Below, one piece after another: positions 1-10,827 of a stretch of 34,235 nucleotides of DNA (the first letter of the stretch is position 1; every line of letters begins with the position of its first letter). The notes under the pieces are model-generated. The model did no database searches. It saw only the letters and a program-made list of their open reading frames with translations, and was not told where the DNA came from. Source of the stretch: Paludibacterium sp. (GTDB taxonomy: Bacteria; Pseudomonadota; Gammaproteobacteria; Burkholderiales; Chromobacteriaceae); NCBI RefSeq assembly GCF_019232825.1, contig NZ_JAFAND010000070.1, forward strand, positions 1-34,235. The letters run 5' to 3'. The position numbers and the translations under genes are program-made.

Positions 1-143
1 TCGACGATCAGACGGCAAACGTCCGGGTTGCGGCGCAGCTCGCGCGGCGCGCACAACACGGAGATCAGGGAAAGTAACTGCTCTTGGCGGAAGTGCTGGT
101 TTGAAGGGAACGACGGAACTGCTTTAGTATTGACGACAGCCAT
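1..143 (-). CDS. Unknown protein, N-terminal part only (cut by window edge)
   Basis: An open frame runs on the minus strand from an ATG at 143-141 to the window edge, giving 47 residues (starts MAVVNTKAVPSFPSNQ, then a helix-prone stretch EQLLSLISVL). The start is supported by a strong AAGGAG ribosome binding site about six bases upstream. I do not recognise the family from this piece. The coding part is GC-rich, unlike the SDR/LysR pair next to it. Seen: frame, start and binding site. Function: not assignable. Confidence 0.5.
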   Translation of the reverse strand, partial: MAVVNTKAVPSFPSNQHFRQEQLLSLISVLCAPRELRRNPDVCRLIV

Positions 144-555
144 GCTAGCTCCTTGTGGGTCAAGTGAGTTGGTTTGGTCAGCGGGGCCGGGGTCTCTCAC
201 ACCTCGGTCCCGCGCCACTTGCGGCGAATGCCGCAGCCATCACCTTATCCAGGCCCGGCAGATTCGACAAGATAGCGGTGCTGTCAGGAAAATCTGAAAA
301 TCGTGCACGGGTAAAAACGCGGTGCGGTTTTTATTCTCCCGATCCCGCACACCAACCCCACGGGAGCCAGCTCATCAATCCCAAAGCCAAGCAGCGCGGC
401 CATTCTCGCTGTAGCCAGCGGTTCTCGCCCTATTGTTGGGTGTAAGAGCAAATTATTTGCTGTGTGACGATATAGGTGTAGCGCTCAGGCGATTGCATTT
501 TCAGCCAACCACGTTGTGCCATGGCGCGGAGTTCACACATAGCCCGGGCTTTTGG
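144..555. other. Non-coding stretch upstream of the unknown gene
   Basis: No convincing gene is seen in these roughly 410 bases. The open frames on both strands lack good ribosome binding sites and recognisable products. Two small symmetric elements are visible. One is a hairpin at 220-235 (TGCGGC / GCCGCA around GAAT), which shares an 11-base core with the dispersed repeat found elsewhere in the window. The other is a perfect 15-base palindrome at 447-461 (AGCAAAT-T-ATTTGCT). The promoter of the minus-strand gene ending at position 1 should lie here, but I cannot point to a clear -35/-10 pair. Confidence 0.4.
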
Positions 556-592
556 TTTAAAAATTGGTCGAGCCAAATTTCTGCTCGACCAA
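556..592 (-). terminator. Rho-independent terminator of the SDR gene
   Basis: A perfect 10-base inverted repeat (564-573 and 583-592, TTGGTCGAGC / GCTCGACCAA) with a nine-base loop is followed on the minus strand by five T residues (559-563). It begins 18 bases after the SDR stop codon, so it should end that transcript. Confidence 0.8.
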
Positions 593-610
593 CACTCTAA
601 AACACATGAT

Positions 611-1264
611 TTAAGCGGGATAAGTCGTTTCAGGTTTCCACTCATTTCGCGGCGCAGAATGAAGATCCCAAAACGCTTGCGCAATTCCACGTGCCTCAGG
701 AGAATCTGCCGACACGAGAGTCGAAACGGTCACGGTGGCCACATGCACACCACGCTCTTTAAACGTCTCAAAAACTCCATGCGCCAAGTTACGAATACCG
801 GCTTTTCCAATACTCAAAGACAGATAATCCGGATGCGGATACAACGCAAAGCCACCACCAGTGAGGAGAATAGTGCCATTCCCTCGCTGAAGCATTGTCC
901 GTGCAACAGTCTGAGTTGCAACGAGAGCAGCCCCAATATTGACAGTTAGATCCGGGACGAACGTATCGCTCGCTTGGTTTTCGATTGAGGCAGAGCGCAT
1001 AGATGCGGCGTTATAGTGAAGAACATCAACCGCACCGAATTCATCTTCGGTTGCTCGGATAAGAGCCTCTACAGAGGGAAGATTGCCGGCATCGACGGCC
1101 CTCACTTCCACTGCGTAGCCTTTTGCTTCGAGTTGCTTGGCTCGTTCCGCCAACTTTGCAGGATCACGGGAAGTCAGAACGACACGGAATCCTTCTTGTG
1201 CGAAACGCTCTGCGGTCGCGATGCCGATTCCCGGGCCAGATCCAATGCTAAGAAACGTCTTCAT
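611..1264 (-). CDS. SDR-family protein with atypical active site
   Basis: 217 residues, of the short-chain dehydrogenase/reductase type: a Rossmann fold that binds NAD(P) in the cytoplasm. The glycine-rich nucleotide loop GSGPGIG is at residues 8-14, HYNAAS near 83-88 stands where NNAG is usual, and SIGKAGI holds the conserved Lys154. The catalytic Tyr expected four residues before that Lys is Leu150 (the nearest Tyr is 147), and the usual Ser is replaced around TGGGFA (135-140). The protein may therefore use unusual chemistry or only bind nucleotide. The start at 1264 is chosen because an AAGGAG site lies just upstream; a longer frame to 1525 would run through the divergent LysR gene. The gene is divergent from that LysR regulator, which is the likely controller. 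Substrate unknown. Base use is AT-richer than the downstream housekeeping genes. Confidence 0.85.
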   Translation of the reverse strand: MKTFLSIGSGPGIGIATAERFAQEGFRVVLTSRDPAKLAERAKQLEAKGYAVEVRAVDAGNLPSVEALIRATEDEFGAVDVLHYNAASMRSASIENQASDTFVPDLTVNIGAALVATQTVARTMLQRGNGTILLTGGGFALYPHPDYLSLSIGKAGIRNLAHGVFETFKERGVHVATVTVSTLVSADSPEARGIAQAFWDLHSAPRNEWKPETTYPA

Positions 1265-1341
1265 GACTAGCACTCCTTCGTAAAACCCAACTCTAATGCC
1301 ATGCACACATCGAAACAATACGGCTACAATGCAAATCACTA

Positions 1342-1356
1342 ATGCATACGGCGCAT
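1342..1356. promoter_or_regulatory. Candidate LysR-type operator (T-N11-A box)
   Basis: The 97-base space between the divergent SDR and LysR genes holds ATGC-N7-GCAT, an interrupted dyad that contains a T-N11-A box (T1343 to A1355), the usual LysR recognition form. It lies six bases before the LysR start codon, which fits autoregulation plus control of the divergent SDR gene. That it is bound is inferred. Confidence 0.45.
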
Positions 1357-1361
1357 GAATT

Positions 1362-2258
1362 ATGTCATTTGAAGGTTTTGATGATTTGCTAGCATTTGCA
1401 GCTGTAGCAACGACGGGCAGTTTTCGTGCAGCCGCAGAGCAGCTTGCCCGCGACCCGTCTGTCATCTCGAGAAGACTCACGCAGCTTGAGCACCGCCTGG
1501 GTGTTCGGTTACTAGTAAGGACCACGCGCAGTGTGACGCTGACAGAGGCGGGAACCTTCTATTTCCGGCGCATCGGATCTGTTCTAGACGAATTGGATAT
1601 GGCAACACGAGAGGTTGGAGGCTTTGCTGCATCACCTCAGGGCATTCTCAAGATTTCACTTCCTGTGACCATCGGGCGAGAGCTGATTGCGCCACTATTA
1701 CCCGATTTCTTACTGAAGTATCCCAACATCCACCTAGATGCTCATTTCCTGGATCGGACTGTTGACATAGTTCGGGAGGGATTTGATGTGGTCATTCGTA
1801 CGGGCACAATCCGAGACAGCTCTCTGATCGCACGGCGGTTAACGGCATTCCGCAGCATCCTTGTCGCCGCGCCGACATACCTTGATAAGTGGGGAACTCC
1901 TGAAAACGTTGAAGACCTACAACGTCATGCAACGCTCGGTTTTACAACACACGCCGACTGGCCATTATGGATATTAGAGAAAGATGGGGAAGAGAAATCC
2001 ATCAAGCTAAATGGACCACTCTCGGCCAATAGCCTTGAAGCAATTTTTGAGGCCGCAGTCAAAGGCGTCGGAGTGGCAATGGTACCTCCGTGGATGGCGA
2101 TGCCATTTTTCAAGAATGGGCTACTTTCTGAAGTGCTTCCTGGGTGGCGATCGATTCGCAACATCGGTATTCATGCTGTTATGCCACCGGGCGCTCTCAT
2201 CCCAGCAAAGACCCGGGTATTTGTCGACGAAATTGCCGCTTCGTTACAAACAAAATAG
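1362..2258 (+). CDS. LysR-family transcriptional regulator
   Basis: 298 residues, the normal length for the family. The N-terminal winged helix-turn-helix (about residues 6-65) includes FAAVATTGSFRAAAEQL, then SVISRRLTQLEHRLGVRLLVRTTR and the TLTEAG segment. The remainder is a periplasmic-binding-protein-like effector domain (about 90-295) with the typical GVGVAMVPPWM stretch. It most resembles the LysR group near CrgA/DmlR-type regulators. Divergent to an SDR gene, so it probably controls that gene in response to a small molecule; the ligand is unknown. No clear ribosome binding site precedes the ATG. Codon use is noticeably AT-richer than nadE and later genes, which suggests that the pair was acquired together. 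Confidence 0.9.
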   Translation: MSFEGFDDLLAFAAVATTGSFRAAAEQLARDPSVISRRLTQLEHRLGVRLLVRTTRSVTLTEAGTFYFRRIGSVLDELDMATREVGGFAASPQGILKISLPVTIGRELIAPLLPDFLLKYPNIHLDAHFLDRTVDIVREGFDVVIRTGTIRDSSLIARRLTAFRSILVAAPTYLDKWGTPENVEDLQRHATLGFTTHADWPLWILEKDGEEKSIKLNGPLSANSLEAIFEAAVKGVGVAMVPPWMAMPFFKNGLLSEVLPGWRSIRNIGIHAVMPPGALIPAKTRVFVDEIAASLQTK

Positions 2259-2291
2259 TAAGTCAGCAGCTGCGAGCAATAATCTAAAAAC

Positions 2292-2324
2292 AAAAAGCCC
2301 CGACGCAAACGTCGAGGCTTTTTT
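2292..2324. terminator. Bidirectional rho-independent terminator between LysR gene and tRNA-Ser
   Basis: The stem GCC-C-CGACG / CGTCG-A-GGC around a CAAA loop has one mismatch. It is flanked by five A on the left and six T on the right, so it can end the LysR transcript on the plus strand and the tRNA-Ser transcript on the minus strand. Confidence 0.85.
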
Positions 2325-2335
2325 GATCAATTCTG

Positions 2336-2426
2336 TGGCGGAGAGAGGGGGATTCGAACCCCCGTCAGGGTATTACCCTGAACACGCTTTCCAGGCGTGC
2401 GACTTAAACCACTCATCCATCTCTCC
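2336..2426 (-). tRNA. tRNA-Ser (anticodon GGA)
   Basis: Reads on the minus strand as a class II tRNA of 91 bases including an encoded CCA. The acceptor arm GGAGAGA pairs with TCTCTCC, the anticodon loop is CTGGAAA (anticodon GGA), there is a long variable arm (TTCAGGGTAATACCCTGA), and the T arm carries GGTTCGAATCC. Its 3' end faces the AT-rich SDR/LysR pair, a common place for island insertion, though no integrase is in the window. Confidence 0.97.
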
Positions 2427-2472
2427 GGTTTTCCGGTTCTGAGGGCGGTTTTTTCGCCGTCAGAGGCTGCGC

Positions 2473-2501
2473 AGTATAAAAGGCCGGGGGGCGTTTGGCA
2501 A
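2473..2501 (-). promoter_or_regulatory. Sigma-70-type promoter for tRNA-Ser
   Basis: On the minus strand TTGCCA (2501-2496) and TATACT (2478-2473) are spaced by 17 bases. Transcription would begin about 40 bases before the mature tRNA-Ser 5' end. Confidence 0.55.
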
Positions 2502-2608
2502 GCACTTTACCGACAGCCGCCGCCAGCGGCCGCGCCGGGCGCGGTCAAGACCTTGGCCACATCTTCGGGTAGAATCAATGTATCGACTTACCTATACGAG
2601 CTACGACA

Positions 2609-4201
2609 ATGCGGATTGCGCTTGCCCAGTTCAACGCCGTGGTCGGCGACATCGCCGGCAACACCGACAAGATTCTCGCTCTGGCGCAACAAGCCATCGC
2701 CCAAGGGGCCGACGTGCTGGTGACGCCGGAGCTGGCGCTGACCGGCTACCCGCCGGAAGACTTGCTGCTGCGCGACCATTTCTATCGCGAGTGTTCGAAG
2801 GGGCTAGGCCGGCTGATGGACCTGGACGGCATCACGCTGGTGATCGGCCATCCGGTCAAGCAAGGCGCGGAGCGCTTCAACGCCGCCACCGTGCTGCGCG
2901 ACGGCAACCGCCTGGGCACGTATTACAAGATGCTGCTGCCCAACGACGAAGTGTTCGACGAATGCCGCTACTTCGTTCCCGGCGCGGCGCCGCTGGTATT
3001 TGAGCAAAACGGCGTCAAGGTCGGCGTGTTGATCTGCGAGGACGTGTGGCAGCCCGAGCCGGCGGCCGAGGCGGCGGACGCCGGCGCCGAGGTGCTGGTG
3101 GTGCTCAACGCCTCGCCGTTCCATCGCAACAAGCTGCCGGTCCGCCACGACGTCGTGCGCTATCGCAGCGAGGAAACCGGCGTGCCCATCGCCTACGTCA
3201 ATTTGGTGGGCGGCCAGGACGAGTTGGTGTTCGACGGCGCCTCGTTCGCCGTCGACAAGCATGGCAAGGTGGTGGCGCAAGCGCCGGCCAATGCCGAGGA
3301 TCTGTTGCTGGTGGACGCCGCCGATGGCGACATCCGCCCCGGTTCGATGACGCCGCAGCCGGGCACGCTCGAGAGCATCTATCAGGCACTGGTGCTCGGC
3401 GTGCGCGACTATATCGGCAAGAACCGTTTCCCGGGCGTGCTGCTTGGCCTGTCCGGCGGCATCGACTCGGCGCTGACCATGGCGATCGCCTGTGACGCGC
3501 TCGGCGCCGACAACGTGCATGCGGTGATGATGCCGTCGCGCTACACCGCCGACATCAGCGTCGTCGACGCGCGCCAGATGGCGCAAACGCTCGGCGTTCA
3601 ATACGACGAGATCGAAATCTGGCCGATGTACCAAGCCTTCATGAGCAGTCTCGCGCCCGCCTTCGCCGGCCGGCCCGAGGACACCACCGAGGAAAACCTG
3701 CAGGCACGCATTCGCGGCACGCTGTTGATGGCGCTGTCGAACAAGAGCGGCAAGCTGGTGCTGACCACCGGCAACAAGTCGGAAATGACCACCGGCTACT
3801 GTACGCTGTACGGCGACATGGCCGGCGGTTTCGCGGTGCTGAAGGACGTGGCCAAGACCCTGGTGTTCGACCTGGCCCGCTGGCGCAATCGCGACGGCGA
3901 AGTCATCCCCGATCGCATCATCACCCGCCCGCCTTCCGCCGAGCTGCGGCCGGACCAGACCGACCAGGATAGTCTGCCGCCCTACGAGGTGCTCGACGCC
4001 ATCATGACGCGCTATATGGAAGACAACCGCTCGGCCGAGGAAATCATCGCCGAAGGTTTTGCGCGTCCGGATGTCGAACGCGTGGTGCGGCTGTTGAAGA
4101 TCAACGAATACAAGCGCCGCCAGGCACCGGTCGGACCGCGCATCACGCACCGCGGCTTCGGCAAGGATTGGCGCTACCCGATCACCAATCGATTCAGTTG
4201 A
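2609..4201 (+). CDS. nadE: Glutamine-dependent NAD+ synthetase
   Basis: 530 residues, a cytoplasmic enzyme making NAD+ from nicotinic acid adenine dinucleotide, ATP and glutamine. The N-terminal nitrilase-type amidase domain (about 1-250) has the full triad: Glu41 (VTPELALTGY), Lys107 (YYKMLLPN) and Cys143 (LICEDVW). The C-terminal ATP-pyrophosphatase domain begins around 265 and has the P-loop LSGGIDSA at 281-288, then TTGNKSEM and the TLYGDMAGG segment. Length fits the two-domain form that uses glutamine rather than only ammonia. A weak ribosome binding site precedes the ATG. It is followed closely by lolA and rarA (5 and 4 bases between genes), so these probably share a transcript. Confidence 0.97.
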   Translation: MRIALAQFNAVVGDIAGNTDKILALAQQAIAQGADVLVTPELALTGYPPEDLLLRDHFYRECSKGLGRLMDLDGITLVIGHPVKQGAERFNAATVLRDGNRLGTYYKMLLPNDEVFDECRYFVPGAAPLVFEQNGVKVGVLICEDVWQPEPAAEAADAGAEVLVVLNASPFHRNKLPVRHDVVRYRSEETGVPIAYVNLVGGQDELVFDGASFAVDKHGKVVAQAPANAEDLLLVDAADGDIRPGSMTPQPGTLESIYQALVLGVRDYIGKNRFPGVLLGLSGGIDSALTMAIACDALGADNVHAVMMPSRYTADISVVDARQMAQTLGVQYDEIEIWPMYQAFMSSLAPAFAGRPEDTTEENLQARIRGTLLMALSNKSGKLVLTTGNKSEMTTGYCTLYGDMAGGFAVLKDVAKTLVFDLARWRNRDGEVIPDRIITRPPSAELRPDQTDQDSLPPYEVLDAIMTRYMEDNRSAEEIIAEGFARPDVERVVRLLKINEYKRRQAPVGPRITHRGFGKDWRYPITNRFS

Positions 4202-4206
4202 GAAAA

Positions 4207-4815
4207 ATGAGAAAAATCCTTTGCACCGTCGCGCTGTTGATGCTGGCGCCGCTGGCCCAAGCCGATGCGATCCCGCAGCTGAAGGCCTTCATCGCCAGCA
4301 CGTCGACCTTGACCGCCGATTTCCAACAGGTGGTCACGAGCAAGAACAAGCGCAGCGAGGCGAGCGGCACGCTGTCGATCGCCCGCCCAGGCAAATTCCT
4401 TTGGATCTACACCAAGCCCTACGACCAGATCATCGACGGCGACGGCAAGCGGCTGTGGATCTACGACAAGGAGCTGGCGCAAGTCACCACCCGGCCGCTC
4501 AACGCCGCGCTCGGTTCGAGCCCGGCGGCGCTGTTGGCCGGCAGCAACGCCATCGAGCGCGACTACGCGCTGCGCGAGTCCGGCGCCGACAAGGGGCTGT
4601 CGTGGCTGACCGCCACACCGAAGAAGGACGAAAACACCTTCAAGTCGATCCGCATGGGCTTCAGCAACAATGCGCTGCAGGTCATGGAGCTGTCGGACAC
4701 CTTCGGCAATCTGACCCGCATCAGCTTCAGCAACATGAAGAAAAACCCGGCCCTGCCGGCCACCTTGTTCCACTTCGCCCCGCCCAAGGGCGCGGATGTG
4801 ATTTCGGACCAATAA
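4207..4815 (+). CDS. lolA: Outer-membrane lipoprotein carrier protein LolA
   Basis: 202 residues, the periplasmic chaperone that carries lipoproteins from the LolCDE transporter to LolB at the outer membrane. The N-terminus is a clean Sec signal peptide (MRKILCTVALLMLAPLAQA, cut before Asp20), followed by the LolA core with FIASTSTLTADFQQ, GTLSIARPGKFLWIY and a C-terminal half beta-barrel. The start at 4207 is chosen over an in-frame ATG at 4168 because it begins the signal peptide and does not overlap nadE. It lies 5 bases after nadE and 4 before rarA. Length is normal for the family. Confidence 0.95.
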   Translation: MRKILCTVALLMLAPLAQADAIPQLKAFIASTSTLTADFQQVVTSKNKRSEASGTLSIARPGKFLWIYTKPYDQIIDGDGKRLWIYDKELAQVTTRPLNAALGSSPAALLAGSNAIERDYALRESGADKGLSWLTATPKKDENTFKSIRMGFSNNALQVMELSDTFGNLTRISFSNMKKNPALPATLFHFAPPKGADVISDQ

Positions 4816-4819
4816 GCCC

Positions 4820-7425
<2,606 letters not shown>

Positions 7426-7437
7426 GCCAGTGTATTT

Positions 7438-7486
7438 GGTGCAATGCCGCGCGTTGCGCGTCGATTGCACCCTACGTCGTGTAGGG
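7438..7486. repeat. Double hairpin, member of a dispersed palindromic repeat family
   Basis: GGTGCAAT (7438-7445) pairs with ATTGCACC (7464-7471) around an 18-base centre, directly followed by CCCTAC-GTCGT-GTAGGG (7470-7486). It lies 12 bases after the serS stop and before the terminator. The layout (a GTGCA arm, CG-rich centre, TGCAC arm and a GTAGG flank) resembles the elements at 15331 and 31685. Confidence 0.55.
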
Positions 7487-7522
7487 CGCAATCGCCACAG
7501 GCAGTGCGCCATCAACAGCCAA

Positions 7523-7556
7523 AAAAAATCGCGCCCCCCGGAGCGCGATTTTTTGT
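7523..7556. terminator. Bidirectional terminator between serS and the EAL gene
   Basis: AATCGCGC (7527-7534) and GCGCGATT (7543-7550) form a stem flanked by A8 on the left and TTTTTT on the right. It serves the convergent serS (plus) and EAL-domain gene (minus). Confidence 0.85.
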
Positions 7557-7566
7557 TTACGTCGGT

Positions 7567-10077
7567 TCAGATCAACTGGCGCCGCGGTTGCCGCAGCAGC
7601 TTCTCGAACGCTTCCGCCGGCATCGGCCGGCTATAGTAATAGCCCTGCCCTTCCTGGCAGCCCTGCGCCACCAGAAAATCGCGCTGCTCCGGCCGCTCGA
7701 CGCCTTCGGCCACCAGGTTCAAGCCGAGGCTGTGGGCAATCGAAATGATGGCGCGGGTAATCGCCACGTCGTCGCTGTCTTCATGCAGGTCCATGATGAA
7801 CGAGCGGTCGATCTTCAGGCCGTGCACCGGCAGGCGCTTGAGATAGGACAGCGAGGAATAGCCGGTGCCGAAATCGTCGATCGACAGATAGACGCCCAAC
7901 TGCTGCAGTTCGCGCAGCACCTCGGTCACGCCCTCGCCTTCGTCCATCGCCACGCTTTCGGTCACTTCCAGCTCCAGGCACTCGCTGGGCAGCCCATGGG
8001 TTTGCAGCGTCTGACGCACGGTCTCGACGATGCCGCCGAATTTGAACTGGCGGCCGGACACGTTGACCGCGATGCGCCCCGCCGGCAGATTGGCGTCGCG
8101 CCAATGCCGCCACTGCTTGCACGCGGTGTGCAGCACCCATTCGCCGATGGCGACGATCAGCGAGCTGTCCTCGGCAATGGGGATGAACTCGTCCGGCGGC
8201 ACCAAGCCGCGCTGCGGATGGCGCCAACGGATCAGCGCCTCGGCACCGCACACTTCGCCGCTGGCCAGGTCGACCTTGGGCTGATACCACAGCTCCAGCT
8301 CGTTCTGCGCCAAGCCGCGCCGTAAGGCCGCCTCCATGCTCATCCGTTCCAGCGCGTGCGCGTTCATGTCGCCGGCGTAGAACTGGAAGGTATTCTTGCC
8401 GCACTCCTTGGCGCGCACCATGGCGGCATCGGCATTGGCGAGCAGGCTCTGCGCGCTATGGCTGTCGTCGGGGTAGAGGCTGATGCCCATGCTGACCGAC
8501 ACGAATACCTCGTTGCCCGCGACCACGGTGTCGCCGGACAGGGCCGACAGCAAGGTCTGCGACAAGCTCGCCAACTGCTGCACGCTTTCGATTTCCGATA
8601 CCAGCACCACGAACTCGTCGCTCGCCAGCCGGCCGATCAGGCTGCCCTCCGGCACCAGGGCCTGCAGCGTTTCCGCCACGCGGGTTAACAGCTCGTCGCC
8701 GGCCTTCAACCCCAGGGTGTCGTTGAACAGTTTGAAGCGGTCCAGATCGATGTACAGCAACGCCAGCCGCTGGTCATTGGCCGCGGCGCGCTCCAGCGCC
8801 ACCTGTAGGCACTCGGTGAACAGTTGCCGATTGGCCAGGCCCGTCAGCGCGTCGTGGCTGGCGAGAAACTTGAGCCGCGCCTCGGTCTGCTTGCTCTGGG
8901 TGATATCGGAGAAGACGCCGACGTAGTGGCGCCGCCCCGTCCCTTCGTCCGCCACGGCGGTCACGCACAAATGCACGGTATAGAGGCTGCCGTCTTTGTG
9001 CCGGTTGATGATCTCACCCTGCCAACGGCCGTCGACGAGCAGGCTCTGCCAAAAGCGCGCGTAAAAGTCGGCCGTTTGCTTGCCCGACGCCATCACTGTG
9101 GGCATCTTGCCCACCACTTCGTTGGCGACATAGCCGGTGATGCGGCCAAAGGCGGGGTTGACCGACTCAATGACGCCATCGCCGTTGGTGATCATGATCC
9201 CTTCCATGGTCGACGCGAACACCGTCTCGGCCAACATCAGGCTGTGCTGCGACTCCGATAGCGCGCGGTCGCGTTCGAACAGCATCTGATGCAGCTCCAG
9301 CAAGAACGCCTGCTCGATGCTGTGCAGGATGTCGGAAAAACCGACCACGCCCACCAGCTCGCCCTCGTCGTCGAGCACGCCAAGGTGGCGGATCTGATGC
9401 GCCAGCAGTAAATTGCGCGCGTCGGCAAGGCGGGTGCTGCCGCTGACGGCCTTGAGCGAGCGCGAGCACACCGAGGCGAGCGGACCGGCCGGCAGCCCTT
9501 GCGCCATCAGCCGCACCACGTCCCGCTGGGTCAAGATGCCGTAGGTCGCGGCGGAGAGCCGCACCACCACCGCGTCGCGCCCTTGCGCGCGCATCTGCGT
9601 CACGGCCTCGCGCACGTCGAGCGTGCCGTCCAGAATGCAGGGGCTTGGCATCGGCACGGTATCGAGCCGGCGCAGCCCTAGAAAATCATCGCTGTCCTGG
9701 TGTCGGATGATGTCGGACATGGAGAGCATGCCCAGCGGCACGCCATCGTCCGCGACCAGCGCATGCCGAATGCTTTTGTCATGGAACATCACCACGGCGT
9801 CCTGTATGGTGGTTGTCGGCGTCACGCACACGACGGGAGAGGACATGACGTCGGCCAAACAGAGAGGCGACATGCCGGCGTCGAACAATTCCGGCCGAAC
9901 CGCGTCCGTTTCCGTCCAAATGCCAATCGCGCGGTCCGACGCATCGACAACCAAGATAGTGCTGCAGCGCCGTTCGGACATCCGCTGCGCGGCGTCGCGC
10001 ACCAGCATGCCGGGCGATCCGAGCAGGATTTCCGTGCTCATGATGCGAGTGACCGGTTGGAACAGAATAGACATCAT
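7567..10077 (-). CDS. Four-CBS, PAS, degenerate GGDEF, EAL protein (c-di-GMP phosphodiesterase)
   Basis: 836 residues, cytoplasmic, no membrane segments seen. Two pairs of CBS domains (about 12-125 and 140-258) should bind adenine nucleotides. A PAS domain (about 285-395) follows, with the NPAFGRITGY and HYVGVFSDITQ signatures, then a GGDEF domain (about 403-568) and an EAL domain (about 580-832). The GGDEF signature is ASDEF (485-489), so cyclase activity is probably lost; such domains often bind GTP and stimulate the EAL domain. The EAL motif (613-615, EALIRW), DDFGTGYSSL (from 734), K755 and EGVE (791-794) are intact, supporting c-di-GMP hydrolysis. Two tandem ATGs begin the frame and a third, MSTEILLG, lies at 10041; none has a strong ribosome binding site. 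Monocistronic, convergent to serS. Confidence 0.92.
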   Translation of the reverse strand: MMSILFQPVTRIMSTEILLGSPGMLVRDAAQRMSERRCSTILVVDASDRAIGIWTETDAVRPELFDAGMSPLCLADVMSSPVVCVTPTTTIQDAVVMFHDKSIRHALVADDGVPLGMLSMSDIIRHQDSDDFLGLRRLDTVPMPSPCILDGTLDVREAVTQMRAQGRDAVVVRLSAATYGILTQRDVVRLMAQGLPAGPLASVCSRSLKAVSGSTRLADARNLLLAHQIRHLGVLDDEGELVGVVGFSDILHSIEQAFLLELHQMLFERDRALSESQHSLMLAETVFASTMEGIMITNGDGVIESVNPAFGRITGYVANEVVGKMPTVMASGKQTADFYARFWQSLLVDGRWQGEIINRHKDGSLYTVHLCVTAVADEGTGRRHYVGVFSDITQSKQTEARLKFLASHDALTGLANRQLFTECLQVALERAAANDQRLALLYIDLDRFKLFNDTLGLKAGDELLTRVAETLQALVPEGSLIGRLASDEFVVLVSEIESVQQLASLSQTLLSALSGDTVVAGNEVFVSVSMGISLYPDDSHSAQSLLANADAAMVRAKECGKNTFQFYAGDMNAHALERMSMEAALRRGLAQNELELWYQPKVDLASGEVCGAEALIRWRHPQRGLVPPDEFIPIAEDSSLIVAIGEWVLHTACKQWRHWRDANLPAGRIAVNVSGRQFKFGGIVETVRQTLQTHGLPSECLELEVTESVAMDEGEGVTEVLRELQQLGVYLSIDDFGTGYSSLSYLKRLPVHGLKIDRSFIMDLHEDSDDVAITRAIISIAHSLGLNLVAEGVERPEQRDFLVAQGCQEGQGYYYSRPMPAEAFEKLLRQPRRQLI

Positions 10078-10230
10078 CGACTATTTAAACAGTATGTTAA
10101 TTATTTACAAGGCATTAATCAGCATTCTATTTATATATGTCCTGCATATCAACAATCCGGGCTGCGCTATATCAAGCGTTGTCTTCATCCTTGACGCAAC
10201 CGCGGCATGCCAATCGAAGGGAGCTCCCCG

Positions 10231-10767
10231 ATGAATGTCCTCGCCCTGTGCGGCAGCCTGCGCGCAGCCTCGACCAACGCCGCGCTGCTGCGCGCCATCC
10301 AAAGCCTGGCCGCGCCGCGCATCGTTGTTGAACTGTTCGACGAGATCGGCACGCTGCCGCTGTTCAATCCGGACCTGGAGGGCAGTCTTCCGTCACCGGT
10401 CCAAACGTTTCATCGCCGCGTCGCCGCCGCGGATGCCTTGATGATCGCCAGCCCCGAATACGCGCACGGCGTCACCGGCACCATCAAGAACGCGCTCGAT
10501 TGGCTGGTGGGGTTCGAGTTGTTCGTCAACAAGCCGGTGGTGGTGCTCAACGCGTCGCCCAGAGCCCGGCACGCCGACGCGGCCTTGCGGGAAACGCTTC
10601 AGACCATGTCCGCCCACATCTTGGAAACCGCCTCGGTGACGGTGCCGCTACTCGGGTCCGGCTTGGATGAAAAGGGTATCGTGGCGTCCGCGAATCTGGC
10701 GCGGACCTTGACCGACATGCTCGACGAGATCCATCGCGCCGTCGACGCCCTTCAAAGGGACAAATAA
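10231..10767 (+). CDS. NADPH-dependent FMN reductase family protein
   Basis: 178 residues, a flavodoxin-like fold that binds FMN and is usually an NAD(P)H-dependent flavin, quinone or chromate/azo reductase. The phosphate-binding loop CGSLRAASTNAALL (7-20) and the family segment SPEYAHGVTGTIKNALDWL (about 80-98) are clear. The start at 10231 is chosen because AAGGGAG lies just upstream; an in-frame ATG at 10207 is less well placed. The substrate cannot be told from the sequence. It stands alone between the divergent EAL gene and convergent phaR. Confidence 0.9.
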   Translation: MNVLALCGSLRAASTNAALLRAIQSLAAPRIVVELFDEIGTLPLFNPDLEGSLPSPVQTFHRRVAAADALMIASPEYAHGVTGTIKNALDWLVGFELFVNKPVVVLNASPRARHADAALRETLQTMSAHILETASVTVPLLGSGLDEKGIVASANLARTLTDMLDEIHRAVDALQRDK

Positions 10768-10770
10768 GGC

Positions 10771-10812
10771 AGACAACAAAACGGCTTTGCCGCCGCAAGG
10801 AGGCAAAGCCGT
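10771..10812. terminator. Terminator between the flavin reductase gene and phaR
   Basis: A perfect 11-base stem ACGGCTTTGCC (10781-10791) / GGCAAAGCCGT (10802-10812) has a 10-base loop. On the minus strand it is followed by TTTTGTTGT, so it mainly serves phaR; on the plus strand it is a poorer terminator. Confidence 0.8.
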
Positions 10813-10827
10813 CTGTTCGATCGGGGA

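Noticed and set aside
1265-1525. N-terminal extension of the SDR gene by 87 codons
   Set aside because: It would overlap the divergent LysR gene and its promoter. The ATG at 1264 has a strong ribosome binding site and starts the Rossmann fold.
1-2335. Complete integrated island at tRNA-Ser
   Set aside because: No integrase, attachment-site duplicate or other end is inside the window, so only a suspicion can be stated.
2804-4150. 448-codon minus-strand open frame opposite nadE
   Set aside because: Shadow frame of a GC-rich gene. nadE has all catalytic residues and family length.
7438-7486. Second serS terminator
   Set aside because: The hairpins lack a T-run, while a clear terminator follows at 7523-7556. 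The layout fits the repeat family better.
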